NCBI GenBank assembly: GCA_963760735.1
Contig: CAVXEB010000007.1
Span: 729,594-793,593, forward strand
Reading direction: 5' to 3'
From: CF-46 sp963760735
GTDB taxonomy: Bacteria > Chloroflexota > Limnocylindria > Limnocylindrales > CSP1-4
DNA length: 64,000 nucleotides
The position numbers and the translations under genes were made by a program. Under the pieces are notes generated by a model, which had not been told where the DNA came from, did not search any database, and saw only the letters and a list, made by a program, of their open reading frames with translations. Shown here in pieces: positions 42,460 through 50,075 of the stretch. The first letter of the stretch is position 1. Each line of letters begins with the position of its first letter.

Positions 42460-42842
42460 GTGGACGACATCGAACGCCTTGGGCAGGGATGGCGGACGTC
42501 CTGACCATCGGCGACAGCGCGACGATCGAGGCGGTCTTCAGCCCGGACAATGTGGAGGAGTACCCGCAGTCGGGCGAAACGATCCGCGGACGCTCTGCGA
42601 TCCAGGAGATGCTGGCGAGCTTCCCAGGTGGGACCAAACCGATCGTCGTCGGTGAGCCGCGGATCACCAGGACCGACGATGGGTTTGTCGGCGAGTACCT
42701 TCTCGACTACGGGCCGCAGGGCTTGTACCACGCTGTTGGTTTCTACACGGTGCGAGACGGAAGGATCGTGCATGGCAAGGAGTACTTCGCCGCGCCGTTC
42801 GAGCCCGCCACATGGCGCGCTCGCTGGGTGGCGAACTCCTGA
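42460..42842 (+). pseudogene. SnoaL/NTF2-like protein with one missing base
   Basis: A GTG at 42460, preceded by AAGGAG, starts VDDIERLGQGW in one frame; after about 42491 the next frame continues ADVLTIGDSATIEAVFSPDNVEEYPQSGETIRGRSAIQEMLASFPGGTKPIVVGEP and FVGEYLLDYGPQGLYHAVGFYTVRDGRIVHGKEYFAAPFEPATWRARW. Together they make a complete NTF2-like domain of about 128 residues, as in SnoaL-type proteins, a family of small ligand-binding or enzymatic cones. One missing G accounts for the break. An internal ATG at 42489 would give a 117-residue product lacking the first helix. Confidence 0.75.
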
Positions 42843-42935
42843 AACGGATGCGGCGTCCGCGAGACAACACCCGTTCAGCGGCGTTCGAAGCTCATGTAGG
42901 CCGCCCCTCGGGCATCGACATATGTCGGGTAGCTC

Positions 42936-43640
42936 TTACGTCAACGTCGCCGTGCCGAAGAGCACACCGAACTGATTGCACCAGATCACCACGCTCATGG
43001 CGGATATGACGTCGGTCCCGGCCGGGACGCGGTAGTTCTGATTGCCGCGGTCGGCCTTGAGCCGGCCTAACTCGATCGCGTCGTTCGCATAGCCCTTGCC
43101 GGATGGCGACAAATAGACGAACAGATCGGGTCCGTTGCGGACGGCGAAGTCTTCGAGCCGCACCGTGAACTCGCCGGGCGCGACCTCCACCAGCCGGGCG
43201 CCTCCCCGGGCGAAGTGGAAGTCATCGGCGCCGACGAATGTGCCTGACCGTTCGACAGCCGTGACCGGCCGGGACGTCGGTGTCGCTGGTGCCGCCTCGC
43301 TCGGCCGGTGTGTCGGCGGGCCGGGGCTCGCACTCGCCGGAGGAGTCGCGGATGGAACTGGGCTCGACGCGATCACAGCGATCGGCGCTGGCTCATCGAT
43401 CGTCGTCGACAAGAACAACGGAGAACCCAGGTACCAGGCTGCGGGCACGATGAGGACAAACCCGAGTCCAAGGCCCGCAACAGCCGTTCGAGGGTGGCGC
43501 CTGACGCTCTGATCCCATCGGCCGCGCCAAGCCAGCACGCAGACGAGCATTGCGATGATGACGAAGATGATCGCGATCAGGACTCGATTGGGATAGATGG
43601 CGTTCGCAAAGCCACGCTCAACATCGCCCAGCCACTCCAT
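42936..43640 (-). CDS. Membrane-anchored DM13-domain protein
   Basis: A 234-residue protein: two membrane segments (VLIAIIFVIIAMLVCVLAW and TAVAGLGLGFVLIVPAAWYLG), a Pro/Ser/Thr-rich linker, then a C-terminal DM13 domain outside the membrane (SGTFVGADDFHFARGGARLVEVAPGEFTVRLEDFAVRNGPDLFVYLSP, VISAMSVVIWCNQFGVLFGTATL) with the single conserved Cys of this family. DM13 is thought to bind haem or act in electron transfer; this is family-level speculation. GAGGAA precedes the ATG. Confidence 0.82.
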   Translation of the reverse strand: MEWLGDVERGFANAIYPNRVLIAIIFVIIAMLVCVLAWRGRWDQSVRRHPRTAVAGLGLGFVLIVPAAWYLGSPLFLSTTIDEPAPIAVIASSPVPSATPPASASPGPPTHRPSEAAPATPTSRPVTAVERSGTFVGADDFHFARGGARLVEVAPGEFTVRLEDFAVRNGPDLFVYLSPSGKGYANDAIELGRLKADRGNQNYRVPAGTDVISAMSVVIWCNQFGVLFGTATLT

Positions 43641-43745
43641 TCGTCTTCCTCATAGTCCTCTTGCCCCTCCGAGCTTCGTCGTTTCCAGTGACGTTCGGGT
43701 GACATCGCAGCGCCCCGACCGTCCGCGCTGCCGCGGCGAGCACGG

Positions 43746-44543
43746 CTACGCGATCGGCTGCACCGCGGGGCGAAGGGCAACGACGGCGAGGTTGCCAGTC
43801 CGTCCGGCGATCTCCACCTCGCGCTCTGCCGGCGGCGTGCCGAGACCGGCACGATCCCAGGCGGTGCGGCTGATGAGCAGCTCGCTCGGGCCGGCCAGGC
43901 CACCGAGTCGGGCCGCGATGTTGACGGTGTCGCCGAGGGCCGTGAAGTCGACCTTCTCATCCCCGCCGACGACGCCGACGAAGGCTTCACCGGTATGCAC
44001 GCCGGCGCCCACCATCAGGCCCTTCCGGGCGAGTCCGTCTTGTTCGACGGCATCGAGGATCGCCCGCCCGGCGTTGATCGCCCGACCAGCGTGGTTTTCG
44101 CCTGTGATGACGGGGATGAACAATGCCATCACTCCGTCGCCAAGAAATTTGTCGACGATCCCGCCGTTGTGGTCGATCGCGACAGCGGCCGAGCGGTAGT
44201 AGGACTGGATCAGGCTGCGGTAGTCAGACGCGGACGTTCGTTCGGCGAGGCCCGTCGAGCCGCGAACATCCGCGAAGACGACGCTGATCTCCAGCTCCGC
44301 TCCGCCAGCATGCTGGGCCAGCTGCCCGAAGCACGCCTTGCAGAGCAGGGGATTGTCGCGCATCGGCCCATGCCAGAAGAGGCAGGCAACCGCACCGCCG
44401 AGGCCATGGAATGGCGAGGCGCAGACCTTGCATCGTGGCGCAGCCGGAACGCGTTGCCACATCCGTCGCACCTTGCGGAGCGATGGGTCCTCCCCGGTCA
44501 GCAGTCGGCGCCATTGGGCGGTTGCTGGATCCTCGTCGGTCAT
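43746..44543 (-). CDS. Class III adenylate/guanylate cyclase with N-terminal Cys-rich motif
   Basis: A 265-residue protein. Residues about 36-75 contain CKVCASPF and LLCKACF, a likely zinc ribbon. The cyclase domain carries both metal Asp residues, in SVVFADVRGSTGLAE near 91 and VDKFLGDGVMALF near 132, and the conserved KVDFTALGDTVNIAARL segment including the Asn-Arg transition-state region. This is the most canonical cyclase of the cluster and could make cAMP or cGMP. It lies between DM13 and DUF2652 genes on the same strand with loose spacing, so operon membership is uncertain. Confidence 0.9.
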   Translation of the reverse strand: MTDEDPATAQWRRLLTGEDPSLRKVRRMWQRVPAAPRCKVCASPFHGLGGAVACLFWHGPMRDNPLLCKACFGQLAQHAGGAELEISVVFADVRGSTGLAERTSASDYRSLIQSYYRSAAVAIDHNGGIVDKFLGDGVMALFIPVITGENHAGRAINAGRAILDAVEQDGLARKGLMVGAGVHTGEAFVGVVGGDEKVDFTALGDTVNIAARLGGLAGPSELLISRTAWDRAGLGTPPAEREVEIAGRTGNLAVVALRPAVQPIA

Positions 44544-44683
44544 CGTGACGACTGTCTCTCCCGCCTAGGGCCTGTGGCGTATTTCCCCGATCAAATCGGC
44601 TGAGAACGTCACAAGGAAGGTGTCACGACCCCGTGGCACGGTCCGACCGTGGCCTTCGCGATCGCCCTGGTAGCCACCGACGG

Positions 44684-45364
44684 TCACTCGACGCGGAGAA
44701 CCTGGGTGACGTCTTCGGGCGAGTTCTCGCCGACCTCGATCACCCGCCCCTGAACCTGGCCCACGTCGCGGTAATCCTCGAGATGCTCGACACCAATGCC
44801 CGTTAGCCCGAGTCCGGCGGCCGCTGCGTCGGTGACGAACAGGTACGCTCGATACCCGAGGCGCGACTGGATGGAATTCTTCAGGAGGCGGTGAGCGACG
44901 TTGACCGCTGGGCCGAGGAGCTCGGGATTGGAACCGATCGTCTGGCGCACCGCCTGGCCCCGATGCAGCACCATCTTGAGGTTCAGACTCCCCACGACTG
45001 GGCAGCCTGTGCAGAGGTGATCCGACGCGCTCTTCTTCCTGTGCTCTCGCACGACGTAGAAGGCGCGCCAGACGGCCCAGAGCCGATCGAGCACCGCTTC
45101 CCCCTGACCATCGAGACCCTCGGCCGGCGCGACGGCGAACACGGCATCGCCCTCGAGCTTGGCAATGTCAAAGGCCGGCTGCACGCCCTCGACCACGGCG
45201 TCGAGGAGGGCGCCCAACACCTCGTACCCGGCTGGTAGGCCCGAGCTGAAGTCCACGCCGTGCGCCTGCTCGACCCCGCTCAAGAACGCCGTGTAGCCGG
45301 AGATATCGGCGAGCAGCAGGTAGCGCTGGCCCGCGACGGGATCGGCTTGGGTCGGAATCGCCAT
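44684..45364 (-). CDS. DUF2652 cyclase-like protein (stand-alone)
   Basis: A 226-residue paralogue of the N-terminal half of the fusion at 41261-42349: YLLLADISGYTAFLSGVEQ with the first Asp, IAKLEGDAVFAVAP with the second, and SDHLCTGCPVVGSLNLKMVLHRGQ in the place of the Cys cluster, then LLGPAVNVAHRLLKNSI. It lacks the SRPBCC half. Both putative metal ligands are kept. Function is unknown. The following 268 bases (45365-45633) show no gene or signal I can support. Confidence 0.82.
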   Translation of the reverse strand: MAIPTQADPVAGQRYLLLADISGYTAFLSGVEQAHGVDFSSGLPAGYEVLGALLDAVVEGVQPAFDIAKLEGDAVFAVAPAEGLDGQGEAVLDRLWAVWRAFYVVREHRKKSASDHLCTGCPVVGSLNLKMVLHRGQAVRQTIGSNPELLGPAVNVAHRLLKNSIQSRLGYRAYLFVTDAAAAGLGLTGIGVEHLEDYRDVGQVQGRVIEVGENSPEDVTQVLRVE

Positions 45365-45633
45365 CTCGGTCAGGATCGTACTGCGGCCACCGCTCGGACA
45401 GCCGTCCCCAACGGGCCGCTGAGCGTCAGATCCCTCGGCCTTGGCTGGCTCCCTTCACACCGCTGTCCTATTGAATCGGCGCTGAGCGTCGCGACGAACT
45501 CCACCGTCGTTTGCGCTGGGAGTGGGCCGAGGGGGCTGGCTCATCGGGGAATGTTGCTGGTTCGACGTTCAAGCGCGCAATGCCGCGCGGCGTCCCTTGC
45601 GAGTGCAACGTCAGCCGCGCGGTCACTCGCGGG

Positions 45634-46050
45634 TCAGCCGACCGGTTCGGGGTTGCCGAGGACCGGGCATCGGAAGTCAGCAGCTGGGTTCCGCACCAGG
45701 GACACCTGACCGCTCGAGACGAGCGACTCCAGTTGCGACCAGCTCGTGACGAGCATCGAGGCGTCGCCGGATGTCCACGTCGCGGTGTAGACGGCCCAGC
45801 GGCCGCCGTGATGACCGGTCGGCGAGCCGGGCGCGAACTCGGCGACGCCGAACTGGTCGGCGTTCGTGGAGTTGGTGAACTTGGCGAATGGGTCGGTGCC
45901 GGTTCCGTCGGGCACGTTGGCCGCGTTTCCGAAAACCCGATAGATCTGGTCATTGGCGTAGACGGCACCGAAGGTGCGCGCACCCACTGGTCCCGCGATC
46001 GTCATCAGGGCGAGCATGCCGACAGCGGCTGCCACCAGGATTCGCTTCAT
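45634..46050 (-). CDS. Small secreted protein, function unknown
   Basis: A 138-residue protein with a clear signal peptide (KRILVAAAVGMLALMTIAGPVGA, cleavage likely after VGA-R). The mature part has no recognised domain: TFGAVYANDQIYRVFGNAANVPDGTGTDPFAKF, GVAEFAPGSPTGHHGGRWAVYTATW, LVTSWSQLESLVSSGQVSLVRNPAADFRCPVLGNP. A short His-rich turn (GHHGG) and one Cys are the only notable features. The ATG at 46050 follows GGAGG by 5 bases. It is flanked by spacers and is probably monocistronic. Confidence 0.65.
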   Translation of the reverse strand: MKRILVAAAVGMLALMTIAGPVGARTFGAVYANDQIYRVFGNAANVPDGTGTDPFAKFTNSTNADQFGVAEFAPGSPTGHHGGRWAVYTATWTSGDASMLVTSWSQLESLVSSGQVSLVRNPAADFRCPVLGNPEPVG

Positions 46051-46190
46051 CCGAACCTCCACCTTGTCTTACGCCGGCCCGGTGCCGGCGTGTCTCGACA
46101 CGGTGGCGCTGGCACGTGACGAAACGACGACGGAGGCATGACGCTCCTGTGATGCGCCGCAGCGGATCGGAGGCTGAACGGCGTCGATAT

Positions 46191-46805
46191 CTACGCCGTC
46201 GCGGTCGCCCGCAAGCTGTTCCATCCCTCGCGGACGACGATGACGCCGACAACCACGGCGGCGACCGCGTCGGCCCACCACAACCCGAGCGCATCGGAGG
46301 CGGCGAAGCTGACGAGGCTGATCAGCGCCAATGTGGCTGCCACCGCCGTGAGGATGCTATCGGCGCGCAGGGCGCCGCTCGCGAGGCGGGCCGCCACACG
46401 GTTCTTAGCGAGCGCGAGCGGCGGCAAGACCAGTACAGAGGCGATCAGCAGCACCAGGCCGATCGTCGAGGTCTCGGGATGGCCGCCGACGGCCAGCACG
46501 CGCAGGGCGCCGAGCACGAGGTACACGGCCAAGGCGATCAGGGCCAGGCCGACCGCCCGCTCGGCCGCCTGCTCGACCCGATCGGCTCGATGCGGGTGCT
46601 TCGCTTCCACCATGAACCGCCAGACAAGGACCACCGAGGCGAACGCGTCGATCACGGCATCGGCGCCGAATCCCAGGAGCGACAGGCTCCCACTCGCGAG
46701 GGCAACATAGACCGCGATCGAGCCGACGACGCCGCTCCAGACGATGCTGAGCGCAGACAGCCACTTGGCGTGGCGCAGGTCTGAAGCTCGGTCCTGCCTA
46801 TCCAC
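46191..46805 (-). CDS. Cation diffusion facilitator-like membrane protein, lacking the cytoplasmic domain
   Basis: A 204-residue protein with about six membrane segments. GADAVIDAFASVVLVWRFMVEAKHPHRADRVEQAAERAVG holds a DxxxD site in TM2 where CDF exporters bind Zn2+, and LRADSILTAVAAT the second Asp region in TM5. The usual C-terminal cytoplasmic ferredoxin-like domain (about 90 residues) is absent, as in short CDF-like proteins. Metal transport is plausible but unproven. It is interesting that it lies near a MerR regulator, though not next to it. Confidence 0.75.
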   Translation of the reverse strand: MDRQDRASDLRHAKWLSALSIVWSGVVGSIAVYVALASGSLSLLGFGADAVIDAFASVVLVWRFMVEAKHPHRADRVEQAAERAVGLALIALAVYLVLGALRVLAVGGHPETSTIGLVLLIASVLVLPPLALAKNRVAARLASGALRADSILTAVAATLALISLVSFAASDALGLWWADAVAAVVVGVIVVREGWNSLRATATA

Positions 46806-46900
46806 CCGGGCCGTCGCTGGCCGCCACCGCCAGCGACGTGCGCCCGAAGCCCACGTTCATCGTCTCGCGTGCATCCATGACCTGCTCAGGATACGGGCAA

Positions 46901-48484
46901 TCAGTTCTGCGGCACCCCTCGACGGCGGAAGCCGACCGCCGCGGCGACCCAGAGGGCAGCGGCGATGGCGCCGAGGACGACGAGTGACGGCGCCTCGACC
47001 GTGCCGAGCGGAGGGTTGCCGACATGAGTCGTCGGGGCGAGGTCGAGCACCCACCCGGGCAGCTTGAGTCCCGGACCGAGGAAGGCGATAAAGGTCACGC
47101 CCGCCAAGGCGGCCCAAGCCGCAGGGAACGCCCTGGGGCGCAGGCCGAAGAGCGCGAGCGCCAGCCCGCCGACGAGGAGCTCCGCCGGCAGGTAGGCCGC
47201 GCCCGCTCCGAGCACTCGAGCCAGGCTCACCGACGCGCCCATCGACCAGGCCATCCCCGCGGCCAGCACGATCGATGAGACGACGATGATGATTACGAGG
47301 CCGATGACGGTGATCAGCCAGTGGGCGGCGAGCCAGCGCAGGCGGGAGAGGGTGCCGGACAACCGGATCTCGAGACGTCCCGCGGTCTCCTCGCCGCGCA
47401 GGCTGCCGACGGCCTGGACGGCATAGCCCGTGGCGATAATGGCGGCGTAAAGTTGGGTGAGGGCGACCATCGCGTCCTCGGGTCGCGCATCCGACACCCC
47501 GAAGGCCTCGGCCATGGCCGGGTTGCCGAGCACGGCATTGATGAACTGCTGGGCGAGCGCGCCCATCGTGCCCGTGAGGATCACGGCACCCGCGAGCCAG
47601 CCGAGCATCGCCGGACGGTGGATGGCGGTCGCGAGCCCGAGCGGGCTGCGCAGCCACGAGGTCGCGCGCGCTGAGCCTGCACCACCGCGGATGAGCGCGC
47701 TGCCGAGATCGCGGCGCCCGGCGACGAGGATGGCGATCGCGGCAAGCAGCCCGCCGACGGCGAGGGGGATCAGGAGGGCCCACCACCGCATGTCACCGAA
47801 GGGCGCGGCCTTCTCGGCCCAGCCGAGGGGCGAGAGCCAGGTGACCCACGTCTTCGTTACGTCGCCGACTCCCCGCAGCAGGTAGGCAACGCCGAGGATG
47901 AGCAGGCCCCACGTGTAGACGCCCCGGGCGTGCAGGGTGACCTGGGCCAGGAGTGCCGCGAGCCCGGCGAAGACGAAGGCCAGCGTCCCGAGGGAGGCCG
48001 CGTAGAGGCCCGACCGGGTCGCGGGTACCCCGAAGGCGACGAGCCCGAGCGCGAACGCGATGGTGGTGACCACGATGGCGGCGAACGCGAGCGTGAGCCC
48101 GGCCAGCACAGGGACATGGCGCGCGACGCGGCCCGCGAGGACCATCTCGAGCCGCCCGGCCTCCTCCTCACCCCGGGTGGCCTGGGCGACGAGGCTGATC
48201 CCGAGCAGGGGGATGAGGAAGGCAGCGAAGAAGCCGAACTCGTCCTGGATGATGCCGCCGAGACTGTCGATCCCCTCGATCTTGCCGTTGATCGCGACGA
48301 GGGCCTCCCCGGCAGTGGCGGCCTGGGCGTAGCTGTGGATCTTCTCGGGGGTGGGGTAGAGGCCGGCGATGGACCCGGCCGTGCCGACCATCATGGCGAT
48401 GAGCGCGAGCATCCAGATGAGCGTGCCGCGGCGGTGCGTCCGCCACTGGACACGAAGCATCGCCCGCAGGCCGGTCGCGCTCAC
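46901..48484 (-). CDS. ABC-2 type exporter permease (two-module, antibiotic-exporter type)
   Basis: A 527-residue membrane protein with about 12 membrane segments, built from two homologous halves: each has a RGEE(E/T)AGRLE cytoplasmic motif (GEEEAGRLEMVLAG near 110 and RGEETAGRLEIRLSG near 375). This duplication is typical of permeases annotated as polyketide antibiotic transporters in actinobacteria and Chloroflexota. It is the partner of the ATPase immediately upstream (ATGA overlap). Substrate unknown. Confidence 0.9.
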   Translation of the reverse strand: MSATGLRAMLRVQWRTHRRGTLIWMLALIAMMVGTAGSIAGLYPTPEKIHSYAQAATAGEALVAINGKIEGIDSLGGIIQDEFGFFAAFLIPLLGISLVAQATRGEEEAGRLEMVLAGRVARHVPVLAGLTLAFAAIVVTTIAFALGLVAFGVPATRSGLYAASLGTLAFVFAGLAALLAQVTLHARGVYTWGLLILGVAYLLRGVGDVTKTWVTWLSPLGWAEKAAPFGDMRWWALLIPLAVGGLLAAIAILVAGRRDLGSALIRGGAGSARATSWLRSPLGLATAIHRPAMLGWLAGAVILTGTMGALAQQFINAVLGNPAMAEAFGVSDARPEDAMVALTQLYAAIIATGYAVQAVGSLRGEETAGRLEIRLSGTLSRLRWLAAHWLITVIGLVIIIVVSSIVLAAGMAWSMGASVSLARVLGAGAAYLPAELLVGGLALALFGLRPRAFPAAWAALAGVTFIAFLGPGLKLPGWVLDLAPTTHVGNPPLGTVEAPSLVVLGAIAAALWVAAAVGFRRRGVPQN

Positions 48485-49437
48485 CGGGCCGCCTCCACGG
48501 GCTCGCCGAGCTCGGTGGCGTCGAGGGGCGCAGCGTCCCCGTCATAGGTGCGCAGGAAAAGCTCGTCCAGGCTCGGCGGGGTGACCGTGAGGGTGTGGAT
48601 TCGTGCGGTATGCAGCAGGCCCACGACGGCGTCGAGGTGCTCAGCGTCGATCGTGAACCGGCTGTCGACGTGGCCGTCGAGACGCTCCGAGCCGTAGTCC
48701 GCGACGCCCGCCGCGGCAGCGAGGCCGTCTGGCGCGTCGACAGTCACCGCGTGGACGTGGGTGCGGGTGTGCTGTCGCAGTTCGGCCAGCGTTCCGGTCG
48801 TCACGGTCCGGCCCCGGCGGATGATCGTCACCCGATCGGCAAGGGCCTCGACCTCGCCGAGGATGTGACTCGACAGGAGGACCGTGCAACCCTCCTTGCG
48901 CCGCTCGCGGACGACCTCCTGGAAGGCTTCTTCCATGATCGGGTCGAGCCCGGAGGTTGGCTCGTCGAGCACGAGCAGCTCGGCCTTGGTGTCGAGGGCG
49001 GCGATGAGGGCGACCTTCTGCCGGTTGCCCTTGGAGTAGTCGCGGATCCGCTTGGTTGGGTCGAGGTCGAACCGCTCGATGAGGGCGGCGCGTCGAGCCT
49101 CGTCGAGCCCGCCCTGTGTCGCGCCGAGGACATCGAGACACTGCCCACCCGTAAGCCCCGACCAGAGCGCGACATCGCCGGCGACGTAGGCGAGCCTCGC
49201 GTGGAGCGTCGCGGCCTGGCGCCACGGGTCACCGCCGAAAAGCTCGACGTGACCGCCGCTGGCGCGCATGAGGCCCAGGATGATCCGGATCGTCGTGGTC
49301 TTGCCCGCGCCGTTGGGGCCGAGGAAGCCGTGCACCTCTCCGGGAGCCACGTCGAGGTCGAGGCCGTCGAGGGCCCGGACTTTCCCGAAGGTCTTGGTCA
49401 ACCCCTGGATGCCGATGACGGATCCGGACGCATCCAT
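48481..49437 (-). CDS. ABC transporter ATP-binding protein
   Basis: A 318-residue ATPase: Walker A GFLGPNGAGKTTTIRIILGL near 40, a shortened signature YSKGNRQKVALIAAL near 137 in which LSGGQ is SKGNR, Walker B LLVLDEPTSGLDP and LLSSHILGEVEALADRV. A C-terminal extension (THVHAVTVDAPDGLAAAAGVADYG) is of the DrrA type. It pairs with the two-module permease. The gene is divergent from the MarR gene across 156 bases. Confidence 0.93.
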   Translation of the reverse strand: MDASGSVIGIQGLTKTFGKVRALDGLDLDVAPGEVHGFLGPNGAGKTTTIRIILGLMRASGGHVELFGGDPWRQAATLHARLAYVAGDVALWSGLTGGQCLDVLGATQGGLDEARRAALIERFDLDPTKRIRDYSKGNRQKVALIAALDTKAELLVLDEPTSGLDPIMEEAFQEVVRERRKEGCTVLLSSHILGEVEALADRVTIIRRGRTVTTGTLAELRQHTRTHVHAVTVDAPDGLAAAAGVADYGSERLDGHVDSRFTIDAEHLDAVVGLLHTARIHTLTVTPPSLDELFLRTYDGDAAPLDATELGEPVEAAR

Positions 49438-49558
49438 CGGGTGTCACTCCTTCCTTCGGGGCGCGAAACGCGCCGTCGGTGTCGCGCTGTGCAGTAGCTG
49501 GTGGGCGCCAGTCCATAGGCCCGTGGCGTCGAGCCTCTCGGGCGTGCTCACAATGATA

Positions 49559-49585
49559 GCCACCTGGCACCTAATCGTGTACCAT
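49559..49585 (+). promoter_or_regulatory. Divergent control region between ABC exporter and MarR
   Basis: A small palindrome GCCACCTGGC (49559-49568) lies in the spacer, and TACCAT (49580-49585) sits 8 bases before the MarR GTG. This is where a MarR regulator of the exporter would be expected to bind; the evidence is positional. Confidence 0.35.
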
Positions 49586-49593
49586 CCATTCCC

Positions 49594-50075
49594 GTGACCA
49601 TCGAAGAACGAACGCGAACGGTCGTGGCCCGCTCGGGCGTCGACGCGCTCGCCGACGACCTTGAGCGGATCGCCGTTGGCGCGGTCGGGCTCACGACCCG
49701 CGCCTTGGCGCTGGCGGACACGGGCTTCGAGCTGACGTTTCCGCAGTGGCGTGCCTTGCTCGTGCTGGGCGAGGACGTCGGATGGGGCGCGGATCGGCGA
49801 GGTCGCGGCGCGGGTCGGCGTCACGCTGCCGGCGACGGGCCGCCTGCTTCGCCGACTCGAACGGCGCGGGCTGACGGCCCTGTCCGTCGACGAGCTGGAC
49901 CGGCGCGCCACGCGAGCCCGGCTGACCGACCGCGGACGGACGGTCCGCGAGACGATCCTTGCCCATCGGCGCGCAGCCCTGCGCCAGATCGCCGCGGGGC
50001 TGCCCCGACTCCGAGCGACTCGACATCAGGAGCGGGCTCCGCGCGATCGCCGCCGGGCTCGAGCGGTTCGCGTGA
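49594..50075 (+). pseudogene. MarR-family regulator with two frame breaks
   Basis: Three frames assemble a MarR protein of about 160 residues: DLERIAVGAVGLTTRALALADTGFELTFPQWRALLVLGED, then DGARIGEVAARVGVTLPATGRLLRRLERRGLTALSVDELDRRATRARLTDRGRTVRETILAHRRAALRQIAAGL, then PDSERLDIRSGLRAIAAGLERFA and a stop at 50073. The winged helix is complete. Breaks are near 49780 (one surplus base) and in the CCCC run 50003-50006 (one C too many). The GTG start follows a TACCAT. The stop overlaps the CLC start as GTGA. Confidence 0.75.
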
